Positions 1 through 7,880 of a DNA stretch of 64,000 bases are shown here, one piece after another. Position 1 is the first letter of the stretch. Every line of letters begins with the position of its first letter. The translations under genes were made by a program, and so were the position numbers. The stretch is from positions 1-64,000 of the forward strand of contig JAEZQD010000013.1 of NCBI GenBank assembly GCA_023413185.1. Direction: 5' to 3'. The stretch is from Bacillota bacterium. Lineage in GTDB: Bacteria; Bacillota; Clostridia; Oscillospirales; Ruminococcaceae. The notes beneath the pieces are model-generated. The model made no database searches. It worked only from the letters and a program-made list of their open reading frames with translations, and was not told where the DNA came from.

Positions 1-34
1 CCGGACGCCAAGTTCTGTACAACGCCTTATACAT
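1..34 (-). CDS. dnaX: DNA polymerase III subunit gamma/tau, first 11 codons only (partial)
   Basis: Reading the minus strand from position 34, an ATG opens a frame encoding MYKALYRTWRP before the window ends. This is the stereotyped N-terminus of DnaX (family pattern MYxALYRKWRP). A G-rich ribosome site (AGGGGGTG) lies about 10 bases upstream. DnaX is the ATPase core of the clamp loader. The call is supported by context, because in Firmicutes the SRP RNA gene sits directly upstream of dnaX, exactly as here. Only the start is visible, so nothing can be said about tau/gamma frameshifting. Confidence 0.85.
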   Translation of the reverse strand, partial: MYKALYRTWRP

Positions 35-103
35 GGCATTCACACCCCCTGTTTCCCCACACGGTGCCGGTTGCTTACCAAAAAGGATAACATTCACAAT
101 ATG

Positions 104-306
104 AAAAAAGGCGGGCAGTTCCTTAACGGATTTGCCTGCGCCCTCACAAGCGGATACACAGGTTTATCTGCGGCACACAAAGACATCCGCTTAATGCTGC
201 TCGGTTCCCCGCCTGACATGGTTCACGGCGCTTTGTCGCACAGGACCCGCATACCCGCGTGTCAGGGCGCACGCCCTGCCTGCCTGATGCTGATAGTACA
301 ACTCGC
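104..306 (-). ncRNA. ffs: Signal recognition particle RNA (SRP RNA, scRNA)
   Basis: The minus strand holds the SRP domain IV hallmark at about 190-226: a GUGAACCAUGUCAGG strand, a GGAA tetraloop closed by CGG/CCG, then the AGCAGCAUUAAG strand, closely matching the Bacillus scRNA core. Flanking sequence pairs into a long helix 5 (for example UGCGACAAAG with CUUUGUG and GCGGGUA with AUCCGC). A nine-base segment at 276-284 pairs with 110-118 with one mismatch, and a run of six U follows at 104-109, marking the 3' end. The 5' end is uncertain: a weak -10 (TATAAG) would place it near 306, while a better promoter at 380-408 would place it near 373 and give the roughly 270-nt size of large Firmicute SRP RNAs. 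The RNA with Ffh targets membrane and secreted proteins. Confidence 0.85.
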
Positions 307-379
307 AATATTTGCTTATAATACACTTAACCTATTTACAACCGAAGTCGATGAATCGTCGCCGATTGTGGCATCAATC

Positions 380-408
380 ATTATAATACATTTGTTCGCG
401 AATTACAA
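380..408 (-). promoter_or_regulatory. Sigma-A promoter, candidate for SRP RNA
   Basis: On the minus strand TTGTAA (403-408) and a perfect TATAAT (380-385) are separated by 17 bp. The predicted start lies near 373, upstream of the SRP RNA. Inference from consensus match only. Confidence 0.55.
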
Positions 409-503
409 GAGCGCGGGGCATGGAAAACAAAAACGCAAAATTATCTATACCCTCGTTATGGGTACGGTAGTTGTACCCAATTATCATAATGCCTTATGTA
501 ACT

Positions 504-552
504 AAAAAAGGTCTTCGTAAAAGCCATAGTTTTAAGCTTTTACGAAGACCCT
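504..552 (-). terminator. Rho-independent terminator of the surface-protein gene
   Basis: A perfect 15-bp inverted repeat (510-524 with 536-550) with an 11-nt loop is followed on the minus strand by six T. It lies between the glycine-rich surface protein gene and the SRP RNA promoter and separates the two units. Part of its left arm recurs near 41472. Confidence 0.85.
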
Positions 553-647
553 TTATCGAACATGATTTAAGCTAATTTGCTATATGTACCCGCAGAATGG
601 CTTTGCGTTTTATTCTATGCCGGTTTCTTTTGCGCATAACGCATGGG

Positions 648-2546
648 TTACCACACCGCCAGCACAGACATCAACAGGCGCAGCATAGCCGCCCCCGTCT
701 CGGGGATGCTGGGCTTATCGCTTAACACCTGCCCTGTAAGCAGGAAGGTTGAAAAGTGGGTGGTTGTGAAGGTAACATACCCGTTTTGGGTGGTCGCGCC
801 CATATCGGTGAAGGCATCTGTGGCGGGATTATAGTAGAACACACTCAACGGTTCGCCCGCCCCTTTGGGGATGGCAATGCGCACCGTTACGGTGCCCAGA
901 TTGCCCGTATAGCCCTTGCCCTGCTCATCGGTGAGGGTCAGCTCATACCGACGCAGGTACGCCCTGCCACCTAGGCTGCCGTTCTCCCCCGCAAGGGTTG
1001 CGCTGATGGTGTAATAGCTGCCCGCTGCCGAGGATGGCAGCCCCGCCACGGTTTTTGATACCAGCGCCGCGCCCCCGGGCAGAGAAATGCCGGAGAGGTC
1101 TAAGCTAAGCCCAGCCACACCGACGACCGGTGAATACACCGGAACGATGGCGATTGCATCTTGGTTGTCGTCCCGGGCGTCGTTGACGCCGCCGGGACTT
1201 GGCGTTACCTTGACGCCGCTCTCATAGGTACCCTTCAGCGTACCCGCCCCCGCACCGGTAATAACACAGTCGCCCAAGGTAATCGACGCATCCGTGCCGT
1301 TTGCGCCCAGCGTCAGTTTGGCGTTGCCATCCACCTCAAGGGTGCCGCCGTCTGCAGTCGGAATGCTTCCGCCAACGCCCGAGCCGACGTCGTATGCGCC
1401 ACCTCCGCCCGTAGCCGTTACCTCTGTGGACGAACCGGTAATGACCACCGTACCGCCGGAGCCTTTGCCGGCTGTCATAAAGCCCGCGCCGCCGCCGATA
1501 CCCGCGCCGCCGCTGGTGCCGTGGGTGGGGTGATTATATGCTCCGCCAGTGGCTGTTACCCTGCCGCCGCTGATGGTGATGACGCCGCCGGCGCCGCCCT
1601 GGCCACCGCCGATGCCCGCGCCGGTGTTCCCGCCGCTTGCCGTCACCCTGCCGCCACTGATAGTGATATTGCCGCCGTCGCCGCTCTGGGCGCCGCCAAT
1701 GCCTGCACCGCAGCCGGAGCTTGAGCTTGCTTTGCCGCTTGCCGTCACCCTGCCGCCGGTGATGGTGATATTGCCGCCGTCACCGCCATTGCCGCCGCCG
1801 ATACCAGCTCCTAGAAAATAAGAAAACGCCGTCACCGTACCGCCGTTAATGGTTATGTCTCCGCCGCCACCGCCTAAGTTGCTGCCACTTGTGCTGTAGC
1901 CTCCGCCGATGCCCGCGCCGTTGGCTGACGATGCTGTAACGTTGCCGCCGTTGATGGTGATTGTGCCGCCATCGCCGGCGGCACTGTCGCTGCCTCCTCC
2001 GCCGCCGATACCCGCACCCTTTACTCTGCAACGCGCTCTAACCGTGCCCGAATTTATGGTGATTGTGCCCGCGTCTTCCGCGGTGCCGCCGATGTAATCC
2101 TCCCCGTTGCCACCGATAGCTGCGCCACCAACACTGACTGCCTCAAGACTGCCGCTGCCCATGATAATCAGCGTCGCGCCCGGGGGCACATGCAGCGCCG
2201 CATATTTATCTTCAGTGGTCAGGGTGTTGGTTCCCGCGAGAATCAGCGTAACCGTCGCGCCCGTTTTGATATCAATAGGCGACTTGTTCGTCACGCCGAT
2301 GGAAACCCCGTTAAGCGTAATCGTCGCCGCAACACCGCTGTTTACCGTGAGGTTGTATGTCGTGGTTGAGCCAGTAACGATGTACTCGCCATCGGCGTTA
2401 ATCACAACATTTCCCACTCCCACATCCTCGCTGACAGGGTCGGCGTATACCGACGCCCCTGCCGCAATAACCACCGCCCATACCATGCACATAGCTAATG
2501 CTCGCCGCGCATAGCGAATAAACGCTATCGTCTGTTTTTTTGTCAT
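648..2546 (-). CDS. Secreted glycine-rich surface protein with carbohydrate-binding-domain-type repeats
   Basis: A 632-residue protein with a classical signal peptide (two Lys near the N-terminus, hydrophobic core MVWAVVIAAGASVYA, cleavage near residue 35). Residues about 130-400 are a run of roughly 25-30-residue repeats alternating GAGIGGG segments with GGxITIxGGxVTA strands, as in Clostridia proteins annotated as carbohydrate-binding-domain-containing; a right-handed beta-helix is likely. The C-terminal part contains YYNPATDAFTDMG and THFSTFLLTG segments often found before cell-wall anchors. It ends with an IPETG sequence and only a short hydrophobic tail, without the usual positive residues. 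The start follows a GGAGG ribosome site. It is probably exported; ligand unknown. The strongly GC-rich repeat coding produces several spurious antisense frames. Confidence 0.75.
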   Translation of the reverse strand: MTKKQTIAFIRYARRALAMCMVWAVVIAAGASVYADPVSEDVGVGNVVINADGEYIVTGSTTTYNLTVNSGVAATITLNGVSIGVTNKSPIDIKTGATVTLILAGTNTLTTEDKYAALHVPPGATLIIMGSGSLEAVSVGGAAIGGNGEDYIGGTAEDAGTITINSGTVRARCRVKGAGIGGGGGSDSAAGDGGTITINGGNVTASSANGAGIGGGYSTSGSNLGGGGGDITINGGTVTAFSYFLGAGIGGGNGGDGGNITITGGRVTASGKASSSSGCGAGIGGAQSGDGGNITISGGRVTASGGNTGAGIGGGQGGAGGVITISGGRVTATGGAYNHPTHGTSGGAGIGGGAGFMTAGKGSGGTVVITGSSTEVTATGGGGAYDVGSGVGGSIPTADGGTLEVDGNAKLTLGANGTDASITLGDCVITGAGAGTLKGTYESGVKVTPSPGGVNDARDDNQDAIAIVPVYSPVVGVAGLSLDLSGISLPGGAALVSKTVAGLPSSAAGSYYTISATLAGENGSLGGRAYLRRYELTLTDEQGKGYTGNLGTVTVRIAIPKGAGEPLSVFYYNPATDAFTDMGATTQNGYVTFTTTHFSTFLLTGQVLSDKPSIPETGAAMLRLLMSVLAVW

Positions 2547-2752
2547 TGTTATTCCTCCGTCACATTGTTAACGATTTGCTGTACTCCATTTCCGGCTCAG
2601 CATACTGTTTGAGGTTTGCGTCTTAAACAATATACGTTATCCACGCAAGGATGATAGAAGGTACTCGGGCGAAACTTCACTATTTTCTCTGGCGCAATGA
2701 ATTGTGGGAAATTGTATTACCTTTCAATATTATCCTTGATTAACATGTGGAA

Positions 2753-2781
2753 ATTATACCATCACATGGGGTTGCAGTCAA
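2753..2781 (-). promoter_or_regulatory. Strong sigma-A promoter of the surface-protein gene
   Basis: Minus strand TTGACT (2776-2781), a 17-bp spacer and perfect TATAAT (2753-2758). The start would be near 2746, leaving a leader of about 200 nt before the ATG at 2546. I recognised no known riboswitch in that leader. The rest of 2547-2916 holds no gene. Confidence 0.75.
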
Positions 2782-2916
2782 CTAGAACAAACCCATGTAT
2801 TGCCGTTGCGAGCAATAACTATCAATTGGTAAAAACTCTTGCGCCAAGAGCTTTTTGAAACGAAACATCAGCGTTATTTCCTTATTAGTGGCGTCCAATT
2901 TGCCCTGCAAAATACC

Positions 2917-2950
2917 AAAAGACCGACGCGTTGCGGTGCGTCGGTCTTTT
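2917..2950 (-). terminator. Rho-independent terminator after the kinase-like gene
   Basis: A 12-bp stem AAAGACCGACGC/GCGTCGGTCTTT with T-runs on both strands lies 15 bp beyond the stop codon of the kinase-like gene. Confidence 0.85.
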
Positions 2951-2964
2951 ATAATCGATACTGA

Positions 2965-4467
2965 TTAACCCGCCAGGAATTTCACAAGGAATCCTGCGCC
3001 AACGGCTAAGCCTGCCAATATGATAGCGGCAAGCGCAATAAAAAACACGCGGCGGCGTGCCTTGCCGGGGGCGGGGTCTGTATATTCCTCACTGTTGTAA
3101 TCGAAATAGTTGAAGTTGTCGTTGGGAAGCTTGGCGCGACGCTTTCTTTTTTCGATGATATCAAGATCCGTTGCGGAGGGCGGCTCTAACACAGTCGCAC
3201 CAGCGGATGGCTCGTAGTGGCGCACCAGCGGGCGAACGGGGCGATCGCGTGCCGGGTCGGCTTCGGCATCCTCACGAATAGAGGGTGCGATCAGCGGGTT
3301 TTCGTCTTCCGGCGTCTTATTCTCTTCGAGTCCGCGCGCCTCATAGTCGGCGGGGCGCACATCGGTTGCCGCGGCCTGCTGTGCGACAATCTGCGCGGGA
3401 ACGCGTTTGAGTTTTCGGACTATGGGTGGGGTTTGTTCCTTTTGCTCCGGTTCCTCTACGGCCGTGTTCTCCTGCTGCGGCTGTGTCTCTTCCTTTGCCG
3501 TATCCGGCTGCTCGGCTTCCTTCGAAATCGGATGGGGGCTTTGCTCGGGTACGGAAGCGGACAGCTTGGTGTACAGCACCTCTTTTGGCAGCGCGCTTAG
3601 CAGGCGGTCGATAACCGCCTTAAACTGCAGGTAGGTGGAATAGCGCTCGTCGGCGTTATATGCCGTCGCTTTGGCAAGCATCTTGGTAATCTCGGGCACA
3701 TCAAACGCCGGCGCAGGCAAAACCTTTGCCTCATCCCAACCGCTTTTTACCATGCGCAGCGATGTACTGGGCGCATCCGCAAAGGGCAGGCGGTTGTGGT
3801 TGAATATCTTGTACAGCATCATGCCAAGGCTGAAGATGTCGGTGCGGTAGGAGTACTCGCCGTCCTCGTATGCTTCGGGGGCAAGAAAACGGTACCCGTA
3901 GCTTTTAAAGCCGCGGTCGGGTACCAGAGAGGTGCTTAGGATGTCGTTTATGTAGAAGTCGCCGAGCATAAAGCCGGTTCTGGGGTTGTAAAAGATGTTA
4001 GACTCCTTAATATTGCCGTGCACGACATACTTTCTGTGCATTGCGTCAAGCCCTTCGCACAGCTGGCTTGCCATGCGAAGCACGGCACCCACCGGCATCT
4101 CACCCGATTCCAGTAAGACGTGCAGGGGGGTATCATGCTCCATTAAGATGGCAAGGGTGTAAATACCCTTGTCGCTGTCAAGACTAAGGGTGTAGTCGTA
4201 ATACCGCAACAGTCCCGTGGTGTCAGGCATCCCAACCAATGTTTTGAGCAGACGGTTAAGCTGGGTGCCCGCCGTACGCATCGCTTCGGCAAATTCCTCG
4301 CTTTTTACATAATCGGACGCGCGCTCCTGCAGCGTAGCGTCGTTGGGCATCTCTATGGTTTTTATTACAGCGCGTTTGCCGTTTTGCTCGGCAAGCACGG
4401 TTTTGGAAAAGGCGCCGCTGCCTAGCTCTTCGATTATATCAAAGCCGCGAAACTGGTTGTTATTCAA
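2965..4467 (-). CDS. Membrane-anchored Ser/Thr protein-kinase-like protein (probable pseudokinase)
   Basis: 500 residues, with a TTG start that sits after a GGGGG ribosome site. Residues 9-290 show the eukaryotic-type kinase fold: glycine loop GSGAF (16-20), the Lys of the VAIK motif (K36), an APE-like LAPEA segment and DIFSLGMMLY. The catalytic loop reads HGNIKESN (150-157), so the catalytic base Asp of HRD is Asn152, and the DFG motif reads DFY (170-172). A Pro/Glu-rich linker of about 150 residues follows. The protein ends with an RRR motif and one transmembrane helix (about 474-497), placing the kinase domain in the cytoplasm. Unlike PrkC/PknB there are no PASTA repeats. Activity is doubtful; a scaffold or ATP-binding sensor role is an inference. 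It is monocistronic, with its own terminator. Confidence 0.8.
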   Translation of the reverse strand: MNNNQFRGFDIIEELGSGAFSKTVLAEQNGKRAVIKTIEMPNDATLQERASDYVKSEEFAEAMRTAGTQLNRLLKTLVGMPDTTGLLRYYDYTLSLDSDKGIYTLAILMEHDTPLHVLLESGEMPVGAVLRMASQLCEGLDAMHRKYVVHGNIKESNIFYNPRTGFMLGDFYINDILSTSLVPDRGFKSYGYRFLAPEAYEDGEYSYRTDIFSLGMMLYKIFNHNRLPFADAPSTSLRMVKSGWDEAKVLPAPAFDVPEITKMLAKATAYNADERYSTYLQFKAVIDRLLSALPKEVLYTKLSASVPEQSPHPISKEAEQPDTAKEETQPQQENTAVEEPEQKEQTPPIVRKLKRVPAQIVAQQAAATDVRPADYEARGLEENKTPEDENPLIAPSIREDAEADPARDRPVRPLVRHYEPSAGATVLEPPSATDLDIIEKRKRRAKLPNDNFNYFDYNSEEYTDPAPGKARRRVFFIALAAIILAGLAVGAGFLVKFLAG

Positions 4468-4760
4468 AGCGGTTTCCCCCTTGTTTTAATCTCTATTCTA
4501 TTTCGTGCCACGGCGCTCTCTTCACACATTCGCGAGGGGCGCAAAAAATGGTTGGCGTATGATTATACTTTACAATCAAAAACGATGTGTCGCCACACCA
4601 AACCCGTATGATAGTTACTCTCATACTTAAAAACCAAGTATGATTGACCATTCGACAATTTTTTACCTTTAAAAATTATAGCATAGCCAAAGGATGATAT
4701 CAACAAGTTAAAATAGGAATTGTTGGTGCAATGCAATGTATTGTCGTTCATATAAAGCTG

Positions 4761-4789
4761 TTTACATTATACCTGCCGCCCGCTATAAT
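4761..4789 (+). promoter_or_regulatory. Sigma-A promoter of glmS
   Basis: TTTACA (4761-4766), a 17-bp spacer and perfect TATAAT (4784-4789). The predicted start near 4797 lies about 155 nt before the ribozyme cleavage site. Confidence 0.8.
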
Positions 4790-4952
4790 GTAGTGTAAGC
4801 AAGGTGCGTTTCGCTTTTATACGTACCGCCCCGCATGAAATGACGCCTTGCCGCATACTACTTTTACGGAAGGAGGACAAACAACACCGGCGCACCGCAA
4901 GGCAAATAACAGACAAGGGAGATGATAGTCACACGGATTTTTACCGCAACAA

Positions 4953-5112
4953 AGCGCCAAGCACCCCGTATCTGATGCGGGGTTAACGAGGTGAGAGGAG
5001 TATCGAATCGTTCGGCGGATGCCTCTCCGCTTTGTGCCTAAAGCGAAGTCTGCACACAAACTGTCGGGCAACCGAAAAACAAAGGTGTGGGCATGGCACA
5101 TTCTCGCAGGGC
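4953..5112 (+). ncRNA. glmS ribozyme: glmS ribozyme/riboswitch (glucosamine-6-phosphate-activated)
   Basis: The leader of glmS contains the conserved ribozyme core in order: A|GCGCC at the cleavage site (cut expected between 4953 and 4954), a P1/P2 hairpin region, ACGAGG (4986-4991), GAGGAGUAUCGAA, UUCGGCGGAUGCCUC (5012-5026), and the 3' half with ACAAACUGUCGGGCAACCGAAAAACAAAG. These match the glmS ribozyme consensus known from Bacillus and Clostridia. Binding of GlcN6P triggers self-cleavage, leaving a 5'-OH RNA that is degraded by RNase J in Bacillus, so the gene is repressed by its own product. A further hairpin (5099-5131) lies between the core and the AAGGAG ribosome site. The exact 3' boundary is estimated. 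Confidence 0.92.
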
Positions 5113-5160
5113 TTATTGCGCCCCGAGAATACCAATAATTAAATAAGGAGATTATCTTCT

Positions 5161-6981
5161 ATGTGTGGAATAGTAGGCTATGTTGGCGCCCGAAATGCCA
5201 CAGAAGTGTTAATCGACGGCTTAAAGCTGCTGGAATACCGCGGGTATGACTCCGCCGGTATTACGGTGTTTTGTCATAATACGCTGAAAACAGTTAAATC
5301 TGTGGGCAAGATCGTCAGTCTCGAGCAAAAGCTCTCTACAGTCGGTGACCTGTCGTCCGGCTGCGGCATCGGGCATACCCGCTGGGCAACCCACGGTGCC
5401 CCGTCCGATGTAAACTCCCACCCCCATACGGCGGGCAGGGTTTCGATTGTTCACAACGGCATTATTGAAAACTATCTGGAAATACGCAACGAGCTGCAAA
5501 ACGCGGGTACTACATTTATTACCCAAACCGATACCGAATCGGTGGTTAGGCTGCTTGACAGCCTTTACGACGGCGACCCGATTGCCGCCATACGCAAAAC
5601 CCTTGCACAGGTTCGTGGGGCGTATGCGCTGGGCATTCTGTTTTTCGACCGCCCGGGGACCATCTTTGCCGTGCGCAAGGATAGCCCGCTCATCGTGGCG
5701 ACGAGTGAGGGCGAAAACTTTATCGCTTCGGATATCCCCGCAATTTTGGCATACACCAAGCAGTATTACATCCTTGAAGAGGGCGAGATTGCGGTGCTTA
5801 AAAGCGACTGCATTACCTTTTTGGCGCCCGACGACAGCATAATAGAGAAAGAGCAACTCACCGCCGCATTCTCGGCGGAGCAGGCACAAAAGGGCGGCTA
5901 CTCGCACTTTATGCTCAAGGAGATCTTTGAACAGCCGCGTGCTATTTGCAATACCATATCCCCCCGCATTAAAAACGGCGTGCCGGATTTTACGCAGGAT
6001 ACGGTGCCCGACGAGCTGCTGAAAAACGCAAAATCGGTGCACATTACCGCCTGCGGTACAGCGATGCACGCGGGGCTGGTGGGCAAGAGCATCATCGAGC
6101 GGTTTGCCCGCATCCCTGTACACGTGGATATTGCCTCCGAATTCCGTTACTGCGACCCACTGGTGGGTGAGGGCGATTTGGTTGTTATCATCTCGCAGTC
6201 GGGCGAGACGGCGGATACCCTTGCCGCACTGCGCCTTGCCAAGGCAAAGGGAGCAAGAACCCTTGCCATTGTTAACGTAGTCGGCTCGTCCATTGCACGC
6301 GAGGCGGACAGCGTCATCTACACCTACGCGGGTGTGGAGATTGCCGTGGCAAGCACCAAGGCGTATATGGTTCAGCTTGCGGTGCTACATCTGTTGGGTA
6401 TTCGTATGGCAATGCTTTTAGGCAGAATAAGCGATGAAGATGCGCGCAGATTGACCGCTCTATTGACCGACCTTCCCCACATCATTGAGGGGATGCTAAA
6501 AGACCCAAGCGAGATTAAGGCTGCCGCCGAGCGCATTATGCAGGCACCCGACATCTTCTTTATCGGGCGCGGTCGCGACTACTGCCTTTCGATGGAAGGC
6601 TCGCTAAAGCTGAAGGAGATTTCGTATATCCACTGTGAGGCATATGCGGCGGGAGAGCTCAAGCACGGTACCCTGTCGCTGATTACGGGCGGCGTGCCGG
6701 TGATAGCCATCGCGCTGGAGCCTGCGCTGTTTGAAAAGACGGTAAGCAACATCAAGGAGGTCAAGGCGCGCGGCGCGTATGTGGTGGCTCTTCTGCCCCA
6801 CGGCGTAACACTGGATGACCAGACCGCCGACCGCATGATAAACCTGCCCACCTGCGACGAATTCCTTTACCCGTTTTTGACGGCGGCCGTTTTACAGCTG
6901 CTCGCCTTTTACACCGCTGACGAGAAGGGCTTTGACATCGACAAGCCCCGCAACCTTGCAAAATCCGTGACGGTGGAGTAA
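5161..6981 (+). CDS. glmS: Glutamine-fructose-6-phosphate aminotransferase (isomerizing)
   Basis: 606 residues, full family length. It starts MCGIVGYVG: after Met removal Cys becomes the N-terminal nucleophile of the class II glutaminase domain (about 2-230; motifs EYRGYDSAG, GHTRWATHG and HNGIIENY). Two SIS sugar-isomerase domains follow (about 285-425 and 460-600) with SQSGETADT, STKAY and the C-terminal NLAKSVTVE that closes the active site. It converts fructose-6-P and glutamine to glucosamine-6-P, the first step toward UDP-GlcNAc and peptidoglycan. A promoter and glmS ribozyme precede it and a terminator follows, so it is a single-gene unit with feedback control through the ribozyme. Confidence 0.97.
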   Translation: MCGIVGYVGARNATEVLIDGLKLLEYRGYDSAGITVFCHNTLKTVKSVGKIVSLEQKLSTVGDLSSGCGIGHTRWATHGAPSDVNSHPHTAGRVSIVHNGIIENYLEIRNELQNAGTTFITQTDTESVVRLLDSLYDGDPIAAIRKTLAQVRGAYALGILFFDRPGTIFAVRKDSPLIVATSEGENFIASDIPAILAYTKQYYILEEGEIAVLKSDCITFLAPDDSIIEKEQLTAAFSAEQAQKGGYSHFMLKEIFEQPRAICNTISPRIKNGVPDFTQDTVPDELLKNAKSVHITACGTAMHAGLVGKSIIERFARIPVHVDIASEFRYCDPLVGEGDLVVIISQSGETADTLAALRLAKAKGARTLAIVNVVGSSIAREADSVIYTYAGVEIAVASTKAYMVQLAVLHLLGIRMAMLLGRISDEDARRLTALLTDLPHIIEGMLKDPSEIKAAAERIMQAPDIFFIGRGRDYCLSMEGSLKLKEISYIHCEAYAAGELKHGTLSLITGGVPVIAIALEPALFEKTVSNIKEVKARGAYVVALLPHGVTLDDQTADRMINLPTCDEFLYPFLTAAVLQLLAFYTADEKGFDIDKPRNLAKSVTVE

Positions 6982-7001
6982 CAAGCATAGATACAAGCCG
7001 C

Positions 7002-7036
7002 GCACCGCCGAAGCGTTCGCTTCGGCGGTGCGTTTC
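7002..7036 (+). terminator. Rho-independent terminator after glmS
   Basis: A perfect 13-bp GC-rich stem (7002-7014 with 7019-7031), GTTC loop, followed by GTTTCG. The T-run is short, but the position 20 bp after the glmS stop fits a terminator. Confidence 0.7.
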
Positions 7037-7257
7037 GCATTATGGGGCTTGCCTGATACGGGCGGGTAAACACAAAGCTGTCAAACACGCAAAACGGCGA
7101 ATATACTGTACTAGACGCATGATTATAACCCACTTCACTTTTTCTCCCCTAAAGTGGAGCGGATGATTAACCATGATGATAACTGGCAAAACTAACGGTG
7201 TCAAGTGCATTATTTTACTTGCCTTGGCAAAAGAAATGAAAAATGGAGTGTGTTAGC

Positions 7258-7632
7258 ATGGCGGTCAAACGGGGAGACATCTATTACGCCGACCTGAGCC
7301 CCGTTGTAGGCTCAGAGCAGGGCGGAATACGCCCTGTGCTAATTGTGCAAAACGATGTTGGCAACAAGTACAGCCCTACTGTAATTGCGGCGGCAATAAC
7401 CAGTCAAAAGGAAAAAGCCAAGCTGCCGACACATATTACCCTTGACGCAGAGGGCTGCGGACTATCGAAAGAGTCGGTCGTACTGCTTGAGCAGATACGA
7501 ACCATCGACAAACGAAGGCTCAAAGAGCGTATGGGGCAGCTGGACGACGGCTCGATGCAGCAGGTTGACAAGGCGCTGACCATCAGCTTCGGCTTAGCGG
7601 CGGAGGAGAGCACGCAAGGAGAGCTTACATAG
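7258..7632 (+). CDS. MazF/EndoA-type mRNA interferase (toxin)
   Basis: 124 residues from the ATG at 7258, chosen because GGAG lies 9 bp upstream and the family starts [13 protein letters not shown]. Conserved PemK/MazF residues are present, including Arg25 and Thr48, which are the catalytic residues of Bacillus EndoA, and the [16 protein letters not shown] signature. EndoA cleaves mRNA at UACAU. The usual partner, a small MazE-like antitoxin, is not visible: the 220 bp after the glmS terminator contain no plausible ORF. In many Clostridia endoA lies near alr; here it stands alone between terminators. It could be neutralised by an antitoxin encoded elsewhere. Confidence 0.9.
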   Translation: MAVKRGDIYYADLSPVVGSEQGGIRPVLIVQNDVGNKYSPTVIAAAITSQKEKAKLPTHITLDAEGCGLSKESVVLLEQIRTIDKRRLKERMGQLDDGSMQQVDKALTISFGLAAEESTQGELT

Positions 7633-7671
7633 GGCATAGGCTTTCCTGTGTACTTCCGTTGTAGTCCCGCT

Positions 7672-7710
7672 AAAGAGACGGTGTGTTTGATTGCACCGTC
7701 TCTTTTTGTT
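7672..7710 (+). terminator. Rho-independent terminator after mazF
   Basis: A 12-bp stem AAAGAGACGGTG/CACCGTCTCTTT (7672-7683 with 7694-7705) followed by TTTGTTTG. Confidence 0.85.
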
Positions 7711-7758
7711 TGTGTAAGGCTTAACAGAAACAGAAGTTGTAAATAATTCGGCATTTAT

Positions 7759-7787
7759 TTGATTTTGAATAGTCGTTTTGCTATAAT
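7759..7787 (+). promoter_or_regulatory. Sigma-A promoter of pcrA
   Basis: TTGATT (7759-7764), 17 bp, perfect TATAAT (7782-7787). The ATG of the helicase follows about 95 bp later. Confidence 0.65.
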
Positions 7788-7880
7788 ATATTGATGACTG
7801 CCTACGGGCAGAAGACTGCAACAACATTATTCGCGATTGTGTTCTTTACGGCATAATTTCGGGAAAGCACGGTACTGACA

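Noticed and set aside
71..505. Plus-strand 144-codon frame at the left edge
   Set aside because: It runs antisense to the SRP RNA and through its promoter; no ribosome site and no family-like sequence.
1161..2514. Several long plus-strand frames opposite the surface protein (Pro/Pro-Ala-rich)
   Set aside because: They are the antisense of GC-rich Gly repeats and show pure compositional periodicity; the minus-strand protein has a signal peptide and real repeats.
2547..2746. Possible c-di-GMP riboswitch in the leader of the surface protein (ACGCAAACC-like string)
   Set aside because: Only one short string resembles the class; the paired core and receptor elements are not found.
4563..4751. 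Minus-strand 62-codon frame upstream of glmS
   Set aside because: No ribosome site; it overlaps the -35 region side of the glmS promoter; no recognisable features.
4804..4986. Plus-strand 60-codon frame in the glmS leader
   Set aside because: It lies in the transcribed leader and enters the ribozyme core; the RNA explains the conservation.
5221..6123. 300-codon minus-strand frame inside glmS
   Set aside because: Antisense shadow of a clearly identified gene.
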